7,497 bases of DNA from Desulfobacteraceae bacterium (GCA_022837185.1 JALHJD010000140.1:1-7497), one strand, 5' to 3'; positions 1 through 5,720 are shown, numbered from the stretch's first letter. Made by a program: numbers and translations. The notes: generated by a model not told the origin, from the letters alone.

Positions 1-1187
1 TGGAGGAGCGCTGGCGGCGCTGCCGCCTGCTGCTCACCGAGATTGTCCCCGAAGCGGCGGGCCTGATCGTTTTCTCCCGGCTGAACATCTATTACCTGAG
101 CGGCACCCTGGGCAACGGTCTCTTCTGGCTTCCCCTGGCCGGGGAGCCGGTGCTGCTCTGCCGGCGGGGGCTGGAGCGGGCGATACTCGAATCGCCCGTG
201 ATCCGGATCCGCCCCTTCAAGTCCTACAGGGATATCGAGGCCGTTCTGCGGGATGCCGGGTCGCCGCTGGGGCAAAAAATCGCCGTGGAAATGAACGGTC
301 TGACCTGGGCCCTGGCCGCCGGTTTCACCCGTCATCTGGCCGGCCGGGAATTCCTGCCGGGCGACCGGGTGCCTGCCAGGGCAAGGGCAATCAAATCGAC
401 CCGGGAACTGGCAATATTACGGGAGGCGGGAAAACGCCACAACCACTGCCTGACCGAACTGCTCCCGCCCCTGCTTGCCGCCGGGATGAGCGAGCTGGAG
501 ATTTCCCATCGGCTCTGTTCCCTGTTTATGGAGCAGGGCCACCAGGGCATCCTGCGGATGGAAAATTACGGTGAGGAAGCTTTTCTCGGCCATATCGCCG
601 CCGGTGACAGCGGCAATTATCCCAGCGTCTTCAACGGTCCGGTGGGGCTGCGCGGCATGCACCCCGCCACCCCCCATATGGGTTCGGCCGCCCGCCGCTG
701 GCGGGCCGGGGAAATTCTGACCATCGACGCCGGCTTCGGCCTGGCCGGCTACCAGACCGACAAAACCCAGGTCTACTGGTCGGGAGATCCGGCGGACATC
801 CCGGATCGGGCACAGGCGGCCCATGATTTCTGCATCGAGGTCCAGCAGTGGATAGCCGACCGGCTCAGGCCGGGAGAAGTGCCCAGCGCGATCTGGGAGC
901 ACTGCCGCGCCTGGGCGGAGCAGAGCGGCTGGAGCGAGGGATTCATGGCCCTGGGGGGTAACAAGGTCCATTTCGTCGGCCACGGCATCGGACTGGCCAT
1001 TGACGAATACCCGGTGCTGGCCGGGGGCTTCGACCTGCACCTGGAAGCCGGGATGGTTCTTGCCGTCGAACCGAAGATCGGCATTCCCGGCTTCGGCATG
1101 GTCGGGGTGGAAAACACCTTTGCGGTCACCCCCGGCGGCGGTCAATGCCTGACCGGTTCAAGCCATGGAATCATTCCCATTCCCTGA
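1..1187 (+). CDS. M24-family metallopeptidase (Xaa-Pro dipeptidase/aminopeptidase-like), 5' end missing
   Basis: The frame is open from base 3 to the TGA ending at 1187, so the gene starts upstream of the window. The first visible ~50 codons look like the end of a creatinase N-terminal domain (sequence around LNIYYLSGTLGNGLFW). The rest is a pita-bread catalytic domain. All five metal ligands of the M24 fold can be placed: Asp at 726-728 (TIDAGF), Asp at 759-761 (YQTDKTQ), His at 981-983 (GHGIGL), Glu at 1068-1070 (AVEPK) and Glu at 1110-1112 (GVENTF). Family knowledge says such enzymes are dinuclear-metal cytoplasmic peptidases that cleave Xaa-Pro bonds. The exact substrate cannot be read from sequence. 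The usual Arg after the second Asp is Lys here. No signal peptide is visible, but the true N-terminus is absent. A GTG at 150 is inside the domain and is not the real start. The next gene begins 66 bases downstream. Confidence 0.9.
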   Translation, partial: EERWRRCRLLLTEIVPEAAGLIVFSRLNIYYLSGTLGNGLFWLPLAGEPVLLCRRGLERAILESPVIRIRPFKSYRDIEAVLRDAGSPLGQKIAVEMNGLTWALAAGFTRHLAGREFLPGDRVPARARAIKSTRELAILREAGKRHNHCLTELLPPLLAAGMSELEISHRLCSLFMEQGHQGILRMENYGEEAFLGHIAAGDSGNYPSVFNGPVGLRGMHPATPHMGSAARRWRAGEILTIDAGFGLAGYQTDKTQVYWSGDPADIPDRAQAAHDFCIEVQQWIADRLRPGEVPSAIWEHCRAWAEQSGWSEGFMALGGNKVHFVGHGIGLAIDEYPVLAGGFDLHLEAGMVLAVEPKIGIPGFGMVGVENTFAVTPGGGQCLTGSSHGIIPIP

Positions 1188-1253
1188 GAAGCAGAACGGA
1201 CCACGGATGCACCGGCCCGGCCCGGCTGATTCCGCACCTGGAGGAAACGAACA

Positions 1254-2180
1254 ATGAACGCGCATACGGCTATATCCGGGGACCCCCTGCTCCGCCCCGC
1301 CGTGGCAGGGAAATATTTCACCGCCATGATCTGCTGCCTGGCCCTTCTGGTTGCCGCCCTCGGCGGGGCCCGGGCGCAAACCGTATTGCCCGGCGTTGTC
1401 CCGTCCGGAGACGGCACCCCTGTATCCTACGAAGTCTTCGGCGAGGGGGAACCGGCCCTGATCTTTGTCCATGGCTGGAGCTGCGACGCCCGCTACTGGC
1501 GCGAACAGGTACCGGTCTTTGCCCAGCGGCATCGGGTGGTTGTTCTCGATCTCGCCGGCCACGGCCATTCGGGGATGTCGCGGACAGCGTATACCATGAA
1601 GGCCTTCGGCGAGGATGTCCGGGCGGTTACGGAAGCAGCGGGCAGCGGCCGTGTCATCCTGATCGGCCATTCCATGGCCGGCTCGGTGATCGCGGAGGCG
1701 GCCCGGCTCATGCCCGGCCGCGTCATCGGCCTGATCGGCATAGATACCCTGGAAAATATTGAGCATCCGCTGACCCGCGAAGAACTGCACGCCATGACCG
1801 CACCGCTGGAGGGGAATTTCCAGAACGAAAGCCGGCGGTTCATCGGCGAGATGATCCGGCCCGGCACCGATGCCCGGCTGCGCGAGTGGATTCTCGCCGA
1901 TATCGCCGCCGCCCCGCCCGCTGTTGCCCTGAGTGCGATGAACGAGATGATGACGCAGTACATCACCGGCGAAGCCGCCAGGATATTTGAACAACTGCCG
2001 ATTCCCGTCATCTCGGTGAACGGGGACCTGTGGCCCGTCAACTACGAGGCAAACCGGCGTCATATGTTTTCCTATGAGGCGATAGTTCTGCGGGATGCCG
2101 ATCATTTTCTGATGTTAAGCCGACCCGAAGAGTTCAACGCCGCCCTGGCGCGGGCAATTCAAATGATCACCGGAAAGTGA
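1254..2180 (+). CDS. exported alpha/beta hydrolase
   Basis: This 308-residue protein begins at an ATG 9 bases after a good GGAGG ribosome binding site (1240-1244). The N-terminus is a long signal peptide: a 24-residue polar lead, a hydrophobic core at about residues 26-37, and a likely cleavage after ARA at residue 41. ATG 1326 (residue 25) would give a shorter signal but has no clear binding site. The mature part is a classic alpha/beta hydrolase: HGW oxyanion region at 73-75, nucleophile elbow GHSMAG with Ser140, probable acid Asp258 in VNGDLW, and catalytic His284 in DADHFLML. A variable lid lies at about 170-245. The fold covers esterases, lactonases, dehalogenases and peptidases. A serine nucleophile argues against a haloalkane dehalogenase, but the substrate cannot be told. 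Location is inferred to be the periplasm or outside. It may be cotranscribed with the peptidase gene upstream, as no promoter is evident between them. Confidence 0.9.
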   Translation: MNAHTAISGDPLLRPAVAGKYFTAMICCLALLVAALGGARAQTVLPGVVPSGDGTPVSYEVFGEGEPALIFVHGWSCDARYWREQVPVFAQRHRVVVLDLAGHGHSGMSRTAYTMKAFGEDVRAVTEAAGSGRVILIGHSMAGSVIAEAARLMPGRVIGLIGIDTLENIEHPLTREELHAMTAPLEGNFQNESRRFIGEMIRPGTDARLREWILADIAAAPPAVALSAMNEMMTQYITGEAARIFEQLPIPVISVNGDLWPVNYEANRRHMFSYEAIVLRDADHFLMLSRPEEFNAALARAIQMITGK

Positions 2181-2214
2181 TGGCGCGGCGGGCGGTGATT
2201 CTGTTTCTTTTCTC

Positions 2215-2250
2215 CGCCCGGTCATGATACCATAGGATCATGACCGGGCG
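2215..2250. repeat. 14-bp perfect inverted repeat, possible terminator or operator
   Basis: Bases 2215-2228 (cgcccggtcatgat) and 2237-2250 are perfectly complementary, with an 8-base spacer. The hairpin lies 34 bases after the hydrolase stop, where a transcription terminator is expected. No T-tract follows on the + strand. On the - strand the following bases are A-rich, so it is not a canonical intrinsic terminator in either direction. It may still stop or stabilise the upstream transcript, or be a protein-binding palindrome ahead of the next gene. Confidence 0.55.
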
Positions 2251-2336
2251 CGCGAAGAGAGGAAAAAGATTTCCCCACACGATCCGCTGAACAACGGCAG
2301 CAAACAACCTGCTGATCGACCCGAGGTGAAATGGAC

Positions 2337-2864
2337 ATGGCAAATAAATCGATTGCGGCTCTTCTCTCCCTCTTCCTATTTGCGGCCCTGGCGGCTGCCT
2401 GTTCCCGGGGTCCGGTGCAGCCCGAAGAAATAGGGCTTTTCCCCGTCGACGACATGGAAGGGCTCATTACCCGGACCGGAATCCGGATCGACCGGGAACT
2501 ATCAAGCGACGGCAACGGTTCATTGCTCGTTACGGCCGACGGGCCCGTCACCGTCCAGCTGTATGAAACCGGCGACATTCATCTCGAAAACGCCCGGCTG
2601 ATCTATCGGGCCCGGCTGCGTACAGAAGACGTCGAAGGACAGGCATACCTCGAAATGTGGTGCAGTTTTCCGGAGAAAGGAGAATTTTTCTCCCGCGCCC
2701 TCCACGCGCCTCTGTCCGGAACCAACGAGTGGACGACGCAGGAAACGCCCTTCCTTCTCCAGAAAGGAGAAAACCCCGACAACGTCAAAATGAACCTGGT
2801 CGTCACCGGCAAGGGCAAAGTCTGGATCGATGACATCCGCCTGGTGATGGCGCCGCTGCAATAA
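2337..2864 (+). CDS. putative lipoprotein with CBM-like beta-sandwich C-terminus
   Basis: This is a 175-residue protein of unknown function. ATG 2337 is chosen because GAGGTG (2323-2328) is then 8 bases upstream. ATG 2331, two codons earlier, would leave only 2 bases. The N-terminus is a lipoprotein-type signal: Lys4, a hydrophobic stretch at about 6-20, then LAAAC with Cys22 as the candidate lipidated residue. The box is imperfect because Ala, not Leu/Val/Ile, is at -3. No Asp follows the Cys, so outer-membrane sorting would be expected. The C-terminal half alternates short beta-strands and ends in VWIDDIRL (about 162-169). That ending is typical of the last strand of carbohydrate-binding or galactose-binding-like jelly-roll domains. 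This suggests a ligand-binding surface protein, but the assignment rests on one motif and general pattern. The small secreted protein gene follows after 30 bases, probably in the same transcript. Confidence 0.75.
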   Translation: MANKSIAALLSLFLFAALAAACSRGPVQPEEIGLFPVDDMEGLITRTGIRIDRELSSDGNGSLLVTADGPVTVQLYETGDIHLENARLIYRARLRTEDVEGQAYLEMWCSFPEKGEFFSRALHAPLSGTNEWTTQETPFLLQKGENPDNVKMNLVVTGKGKVWIDDIRLVMAPLQ

Positions 2865-2894
2865 CCATACGCCCCTGATTGATGAGGAACGGTA

Positions 2895-3230
2895 ATGAAA
2901 TTCCCCTTGTCCCTGTTGACCGGCCTTGTCCTGTTTATCCTTCCCTCCTTTGCCGCGGCGGAAGCCGGGTGGACCGATTATGCGGCGATTGCCGAACTGG
3001 TACCGACGGCCCGGCCCTACTACGAGGTCCACCTCGAGGTGAAGCAGAATCCCAGCGGCTGCAGGAACAGCACCTGGTTTTATCAGGACTACGGCCTCAG
3101 GGGATCGGATAAAATGTATGCCACCCTGCTGGAGGCAGTGCAATCCGGCAAACGCGTCCGGCTGTACGTTACCGGCAAGTGCAACCTGCACGGCTACTCT
3201 GATTTTTCCGCCGTCGGCATCCTTCCCTGA
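2895..3230 (+). CDS. small secreted protein with one cysteine pair, function unknown
   Basis: The protein has 111 residues. The start ATG has GAGGA (2884-2888) 6 bases upstream. Residues 1-22 form a clear Sec signal peptide (MKFPLSLL, hydrophobic core, then FAAA), which leaves a mature protein of about 89 residues. It contains exactly two cysteines after the signal, Cys56 (NPSGCRNSTWFY) and Cys96 (YVTGKCNLHGY). These could form a disulfide in the periplasm. The segment ATLLEAVQSGKRVRLYVTGKC resembles the helix-strand part of small secreted OB-fold-like proteins, including B subunits related to subtilase cytotoxin. That resemblance is from memory and weak, and no toxin A subunit gene is nearby. 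It sits 30 bases after the lipoprotein gene and probably shares its transcript. Confidence 0.75.
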   Translation: MKFPLSLLTGLVLFILPSFAAAEAGWTDYAAIAELVPTARPYYEVHLEVKQNPSGCRNSTWFYQDYGLRGSDKMYATLLEAVQSGKRVRLYVTGKCNLHGYSDFSAVGILP

Positions 3231-3258
3231 TTGCCGGCAAACCGGCCCACGATTTCTG

Positions 3259-3286
3259 TTGACGTTATGAACCAAAAAGATAGAAT
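3259..3286 (+). promoter_or_regulatory. sigma70-type promoter for the pal-like gene
   Basis: TTGACG (3259-3264) and TAGAAT (3281-3286) are separated by 16 bases. Each box matches the consensus at five of six positions. A start of transcription near 3293 would give a leader of about 46 bases before the pal-like ATG. The position right after the stop of the previous gene supports an independent unit. Confidence 0.7.
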
Positions 3287-3338
3287 ACAGGAAAATGTTC
3301 ACCCCCTTTTGTCAAGCCCGATTCGGAGGGAGAAGCCC

Positions 3339-3941
3339 ATGAAGACCCGCACCCGTCTGTTCGTCATTTTTCTTGTTCTTTTCTCCGGTGCGCTGTTCGC
3401 GTCATGCGCCAAGGAAAAGGTCGGACCGTATCACCCCTCGGGTGAAGGCCGGGACATTGACTATACCGCTCCCAAATACGCCGATGAAACAGGCCCCAGT
3501 GAGGAATCCCTGGATGCCGCGGGTATAGCCGGTGCCCAGACAGCCGGCGCCTTCGGTTCCCTGGCCGATCAATCCAGCGATGAATATAAAAAAATGTACG
3601 GCCGCTCTTCGCAACAGTTCTTCCCCATCTATTTCGAATTTGATCAGGCAACCATACGAAGCGATCAGTTTTCCACCCTTGAACACAACGCCGACTACCT
3701 GAAGAACAATCCTTCCGCCCGGGTGGTGATAGAAGGGAACTGTGACGAGCGCGGCACGAACGAATACAACCTTGCCCTGGGCGAGCGGCGGGCTCTGAGC
3801 GCCAAATCGTATCTGGTTGAAGTCGGTATTGAAGCCGATCGCATCCGCACCATCAGTTACGGCGAAGAGCGCCCCCTCTTTTTGGGGCAGGATGAGTCTT
3901 CCTGGGCCCATAACCGTCGTGACGACTTTGTGCTTGAGTAA
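3339..3941 (+). CDS. pal: peptidoglycan-associated lipoprotein (Pal/OmpA-like)
   Basis: This 200-residue protein starts at ATG 3339, 8 bases after GGAGGG (3325-3330). A TTG at 3231 in the same frame would add 36 residues without any signal character and would include the promoter, so it is rejected. Residues 1-22 are a lipoprotein signal ending LFASC, with Cys23 as the lipidated residue. A flexible linker (24-93) leads to the OmpA C-terminal-like domain: YFEFDQATI (98-106), GNCDERGT (133-140) and NLALGERRA (144-152), which carry the Asp and Arg that bind meso-diaminopimelate in this family. It ends NRRDDFVLE. Pal anchors the outer membrane to peptidoglycan and works with the Tol proteins in envelope constriction. 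Here it has its own promoter and terminator. No tolB lies upstream, so it is an isolated copy within this window. It could be a Pal paralogue rather than the Tol-linked one. Confidence 0.9.
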   Translation: MKTRTRLFVIFLVLFSGALFASCAKEKVGPYHPSGEGRDIDYTAPKYADETGPSEESLDAAGIAGAQTAGAFGSLADQSSDEYKKMYGRSSQQFFPIYFEFDQATIRSDQFSTLEHNADYLKNNPSARVVIEGNCDERGTNEYNLALGERRALSAKSYLVEVGIEADRIRTISYGEERPLFLGQDESSWAHNRRDDFVLE

Positions 3942-3970
3942 ACCACTCTGAATCTTCCCCCGCCTGCTTG

Positions 3971-4000
3971 AGGGACGGTTTCCCAACCGTCCCTTTTTTT
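3971..4000 (+). terminator. intrinsic terminator after the pal-like gene
   Basis: A perfect 10-bp stem (agggacggtt at 3971-3980 with its complement at 3985-3994) closes a 4-base loop. A run of seven T (3994-4000) follows. It lies 30 bases after the stop codon and separates the envelope gene from the oxidative-stress locus. Confidence 0.93.
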
Positions 4001-4044
4001 ATTCCCTGGATAATAAAGCCAACAAAGCGGGCCTGTTTTTCCCC

Positions 4045-4074
4045 TTGACATAATAATAGTTATCAACTACTAAT
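4045..4074 (+). promoter_or_regulatory. promoter of the perR-like/rbr operon
   Basis: A perfect TTGACA -35 box (4045-4050) stands in AT-rich DNA after the pal terminator. The -10 box is weaker: ACTAAT (4069-4074, spacing 18, four of six matches) or TACTAA (4068-4073, spacing 17, three matches). Transcription would start near 4081, giving a leader of about 135 bases before the proposed regulator start. A possible Fur-family operator fills the space between the two boxes. Confidence 0.65.
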
Positions 4075-4075
4075 A
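4051..4075. promoter_or_regulatory. candidate Fur/PerR-family operator (imperfect palindrome)
   Basis: The 25-base stretch has a perfect core, TAGTT-ATC-AACTA (4057-4069), and outer TA pairs that also match (4051/4075, 4052/4074, 4054/4072, 4055/4071). This gives 9 of 12 symmetric positions. Its AT-rich, odd-centred dyad form is like known Fur and PerR boxes, though it is not the B. subtilis consensus. It sits exactly between the -35 and -10 boxes of the regulator's own promoter, so binding would block polymerase. Autoregulation and co-regulation of rubrerythrin are inferred. Confidence 0.55.
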
Positions 4076-4127
4076 GTAACAAATTTTACTTGATATTGTT
4101 TTTCAGCGGTGCCCGGCTGTAAACCCC

Positions 4128-4152
4128 TTGCCGGACGCCGCGAACCCGGCAA
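4128..4152 (+). repeat. inverted repeat in the leader of the regulator gene
   Basis: TTGCCGG (4128-4134) and CCGGCAA (4146-4152) are perfectly complementary across 11 bases. The hairpin lies in the predicted 5' untranslated region. It could tune translation or message stability. No ligand-binding riboswitch pattern is recognised. Confidence 0.35.
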
Positions 4153-4217
4153 CACACGGCACCGAATCTTGCGGCTCATGCTCCTTGACGAATATGCCGA
4201 GCCCATGGAAATTTATG

Positions 4218-4862
4218 ATGCATAACAAACTTCGAATGACCCACCAGCGCGAGATTATTCTTCAGGAACTGCAGGGCTGCGCCGGGCATCCTTCCGCCGA
4301 CGAGTTGTACGAACGGGTGAAGAAAAAACTGCCGCGCATAAGCCTGGCCACGGTCTACCGGAACCTTGAAATTCTCTCGGAGGCCGGAACCATCGGCAAA
4401 ATTGAAATAAGCGGCCGCCAGAAACGATTTGACTGGGATGTCCATCACCACGACCACATTTACTGCGTCCGCTGCCATCGGATCGATAATATCAAGCTTG
4501 CCGGGTGCAGCGGGGAATCGCTTCGTCCTGAAAGCGCCAAGGGGTATCGCATATCCGGCTGCAGGATAGAATTCACCGGTTTATGTCCGGAATGTCAAAA
4601 AAAGAGAGAAGCAACAGGAGGAACAGAAATGGGATGCAAAAAATGCACAACCGACACGCTGACCGAAGCGCAGCGCCGGCTGCTCAAGGCCCTTGCCGAA
4701 CAGCAGGAAGCCTGCGGCAGCAAGGACCTGGCCGCTGCCAGCGGGCTGGCCGCCAAAGAAGTCAGCTCGCAGCTTGCCGTTTTGAAAAAGAAAGGGTTGA
4801 TCGCCAGCCCGGTTCGCTGCAGATACGCAATAACCGGAGAAGGCAAAAAAATAATTGCATAA
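4218..4862 (+). CDS. Fur/PerR-family metalloregulator fused in frame to a winged-helix domain
   Basis: From ATG 4218 the product has 214 residues. Residues 1-130 are a Fur-family repressor: DNA-binding winged helix (LRMTHQREIILQEL; ISLATVYRNLEIL at 41-53), then a dimer/metal domain with HHHDH (76-80) and two zinc motifs, C83-VR-C86 and C123-PE-C126. By alignment with B. subtilis PerR, regulatory-metal ligands map to H24, D72, H78 and H80. The fifth (PerR Asp104) falls on Asn91, next to Asp90. The frame continues through a short ATGGTE linker into a second winged-helix domain (138-214). Fur proteins normally end soon after the last CxxC, so this is an unusual fusion. The start is uncertain: only a weak GGA lies 8 bases upstream. 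ATG 4215, ATG 4194 and TTG 4128 are in frame, and the longest form would add a CGSC-containing tail. Rubrerythrin follows 23 bases downstream, which supports peroxide sensing over iron homeostasis. Confidence 0.85.
   Translation: MHNKLRMTHQREIILQELQGCAGHPSADELYERVKKKLPRISLATVYRNLEILSEAGTIGKIEISGRQKRFDWDVHHHDHIYCVRCHRIDNIKLAGCSGESLRPESAKGYRISGCRIEFTGLCPECQKKREATGGTEMGCKKCTTDTLTEAQRRLLKALAEQQEACGSKDLAAASGLAAKEVSSQLAVLKKKGLIASPVRCRYAITGEGKKIIA
4629..4862 (+). CDS. internal start: stand-alone 77-residue cysteine-containing winged-helix protein
   Basis: ATG 4629 is in the frame of the Fur-family gene and has AGGAGGAA (4616-4623), the core GGAGG ending 7 bases upstream. That is far stronger than any site at the regulator's own start. 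Translation from here gives MGCKKCTTDT followed by a helix-turn-helix pattern: LTEAQRRLLKALAE, SKDLAAASGL, EVSSQLAVLKKKGLI, and a wing VRCRYAITGEG. It has four cysteines (3, 6, 29, 64), a number able to hold a metal or cluster, though this is only inference. The small protein may be made in addition to the fused form, or it may be the only form carrying this domain if the fusion is recent or an assembly error. The family was not recognised. It resembles small MarR/ArsR-like regulators. Confidence 0.5.
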   Translation: MGCKKCTTDTLTEAQRRLLKALAEQQEACGSKDLAAASGLAAKEVSSQLAVLKKKGLIASPVRCRYAITGEGKKIIA

Positions 4863-4885
4863 CATAAGACAAGAAGGAGGCAGTA

Positions 4886-5461
4886 ATGATTCAACTCACA
4901 GGATCCAAAACCGAACAGAATATCCTCACTGCTTTTGCGGGAGAATCGCAGGCGAGAAACCGCTACGCCTTTTTCAGCAAACAGGCCAGAAAGGAAGGAT
5001 ATGTCCAGATTGCGCAGATTTTTGAAAGAACGGCCGAACAGGAAAAAGAGCATGCCAAGCGGCTGTTCAAATTCCTGCAGGGCGGCGAGGTTGAAATAGT
5101 CGCCCGTTTCCCGGCCGGCGTCATCGGCAATACGGTGGAAAACCTGCAGGCCGCTGCAGCCGGCGAACGGTACGAGTACTCGGAAATGTATCCGGATTTC
5201 GCCCGCATTGCGACCCAGGAAGGATTCAACGACATTGCTTCCGCCTTCACTGCCATTGCGGTGGCCGAAAAACAGCATGAAAAACAGTATCTTGATTTCA
5301 TGAACAACATTGCCGCCGGCCGGGTTTTCCGGCGTGACCGGTCCACAATCTGGTACTGCGCCAATTGCGGATATCTTCATGATGGAACCGAAGCGCCGGA
5401 TCAATGTCCCGCCTGTGCCCACGAACGGGCCTATTTTCAGCTGCTGGCGGAAAACTGGTAA
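4886..5461 (+). CDS. rbr: rubrerythrin
   Basis: The protein has 191 residues, the standard length for classical rubrerythrin, and starts 5 bases after AAGGAGG (4874-4880). The N-terminal four-helix ferritin-like domain carries the diiron ligands: Glu20 (AFAGESQARNRY), Glu53 and His56 (EQEKEH), Glu94 and Glu97 (GERYEY), Glu128 and His131 (AEKQHE). The C-terminal rubredoxin-like domain has C158-AN-C161 and C174-PA-C177, binding one Fe(SCys)4. The enzyme is a cytoplasmic NADH-linked peroxidase that reduces H2O2 to water, receiving electrons through rubredoxin. All ligands are intact. The gene lies 23 bases after the PerR-like regulator and is probably cotranscribed with it, hence likely derepressed by peroxide. 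Confidence 0.97.
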   Translation: MIQLTGSKTEQNILTAFAGESQARNRYAFFSKQARKEGYVQIAQIFERTAEQEKEHAKRLFKFLQGGEVEIVARFPAGVIGNTVENLQAAAAGERYEYSEMYPDFARIATQEGFNDIASAFTAIAVAEKQHEKQYLDFMNNIAAGRVFRRDRSTIWYCANCGYLHDGTEAPDQCPACAHERAYFQLLAENW

Positions 5462-5606
5462 CAGATCCTTTTTTATTCCGCTTCCCCCGTAACCCGACAA
5501 TGACCGTCCCGCCGGCCCGAAGGAAGGCGGGACGCCATGGACCCCGGCCCTGAATGCGGGGCCGGGGATACACACCCCCAGGGCGGCCCGTTCCTGTTTT
5601 TATGAT
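5462..5606. other. intergenic spacer with tandem GC hairpins
   Basis: No coding potential was seen in this part of the 298-base gap between rubrerythrin and superoxide reductase. It holds a T-run just after the rbr stop (5469-5474) without a convincing stem before it. Two strong hairpins listed separately follow, then a second T-run near 5597-5601. The rbr transcript probably ends here. Confidence 0.5.
5506..5567. terminator. two tandem GC-rich hairpins downstream of rbr
   Basis: The first hairpin pairs GTCCCGCC (5506-5513) with GGCGGGAC (5526-5533) across 12 bases. The second pairs ccccggccc (5542-5550) with its complement (5559-5567) across 8 bases. Both stems are perfect. Neither is followed by a T-tract, so they could be a factor-assisted terminator, an RNA-stabilising 3' end, or copies of a dispersed palindromic repeat. 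Confidence 0.45.
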
Positions 5607-5634
5607 TTGCTGTACCCTTTTCACATGGTACAAT
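5607..5634 (+). promoter_or_regulatory. candidate promoter for the superoxide reductase operon
   Basis: TACAAT (5629-5634) is a five-of-six -10 box preceded by TG at 5626-5627, an extended -10 form. The -35 candidate TTGCTG (5607-5612, spacing 16) is poor, as is usual with extended -10 promoters. A perfect inverted repeat, TGTACC (5611-5616) and GGTACA (5627-5632), overlaps the -10 box and may be an operator. A good TTGACA at 5636-5641 is an alternative -35, but its only -10 (TAAAAC, 5656-5661) is 14 bases away, which is too close. Confidence 0.45.
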
Positions 5635-5720
5635 CTTGACAACAGTGTAAAAAGGTAAAACAGCGGGAAGAACAGCTCCACTGCTCCGCCGTCATTGTCC
5701 GGCCATAGGAGGTCTCGAGA

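Noticed and set aside
1145..1762. 205-codon + strand open frame overlapping the hydrolase start
   Set aside because: It is very rich in Arg, Pro and Gly, overlaps the well-supported hydrolase in another frame, and has no recognisable domain. It is typical of shadow frames in GC-rich DNA.
1158..2105. 315-codon - strand open frame opposite the hydrolase
   Set aside because: The hydrolase on the + strand has a full catalytic triad and signal peptide. The reverse frame has no motif or ribosome binding site.
3231..3338. TTG start for a longer Pal
   Set aside because: The extension would cover the promoter and lead, and lacks signal-peptide character. ATG 3339 has a strong ribosome binding site and a lipoprotein signal directly after it.
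4128..4217. Upstream TTG/ATG starts adding a CGSC-containing tail to the Fur-family regulator
   Set aside because: There is no ribosome binding site near TTG 4128 or ATG 4194, and the region contains a leader hairpin. It is kept only as an alternative because the start at 4218 is also weakly marked.
4595..5575. 326-codon - strand open frame opposite rubrerythrin and the winged-helix domain
   Set aside because: Rubrerythrin on the + strand is certain. The antisense product shows no domain, and its codons are the complement of conserved ones.
5636..5661. TTGACA as the -35 box of the superoxide reductase promoter
   Set aside because: The only TATAAT-like box after it (TAAAAC) is 14 bases away, too short for sigma70. 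The extended -10 at 5629-5634 fits better, though this is not settled.
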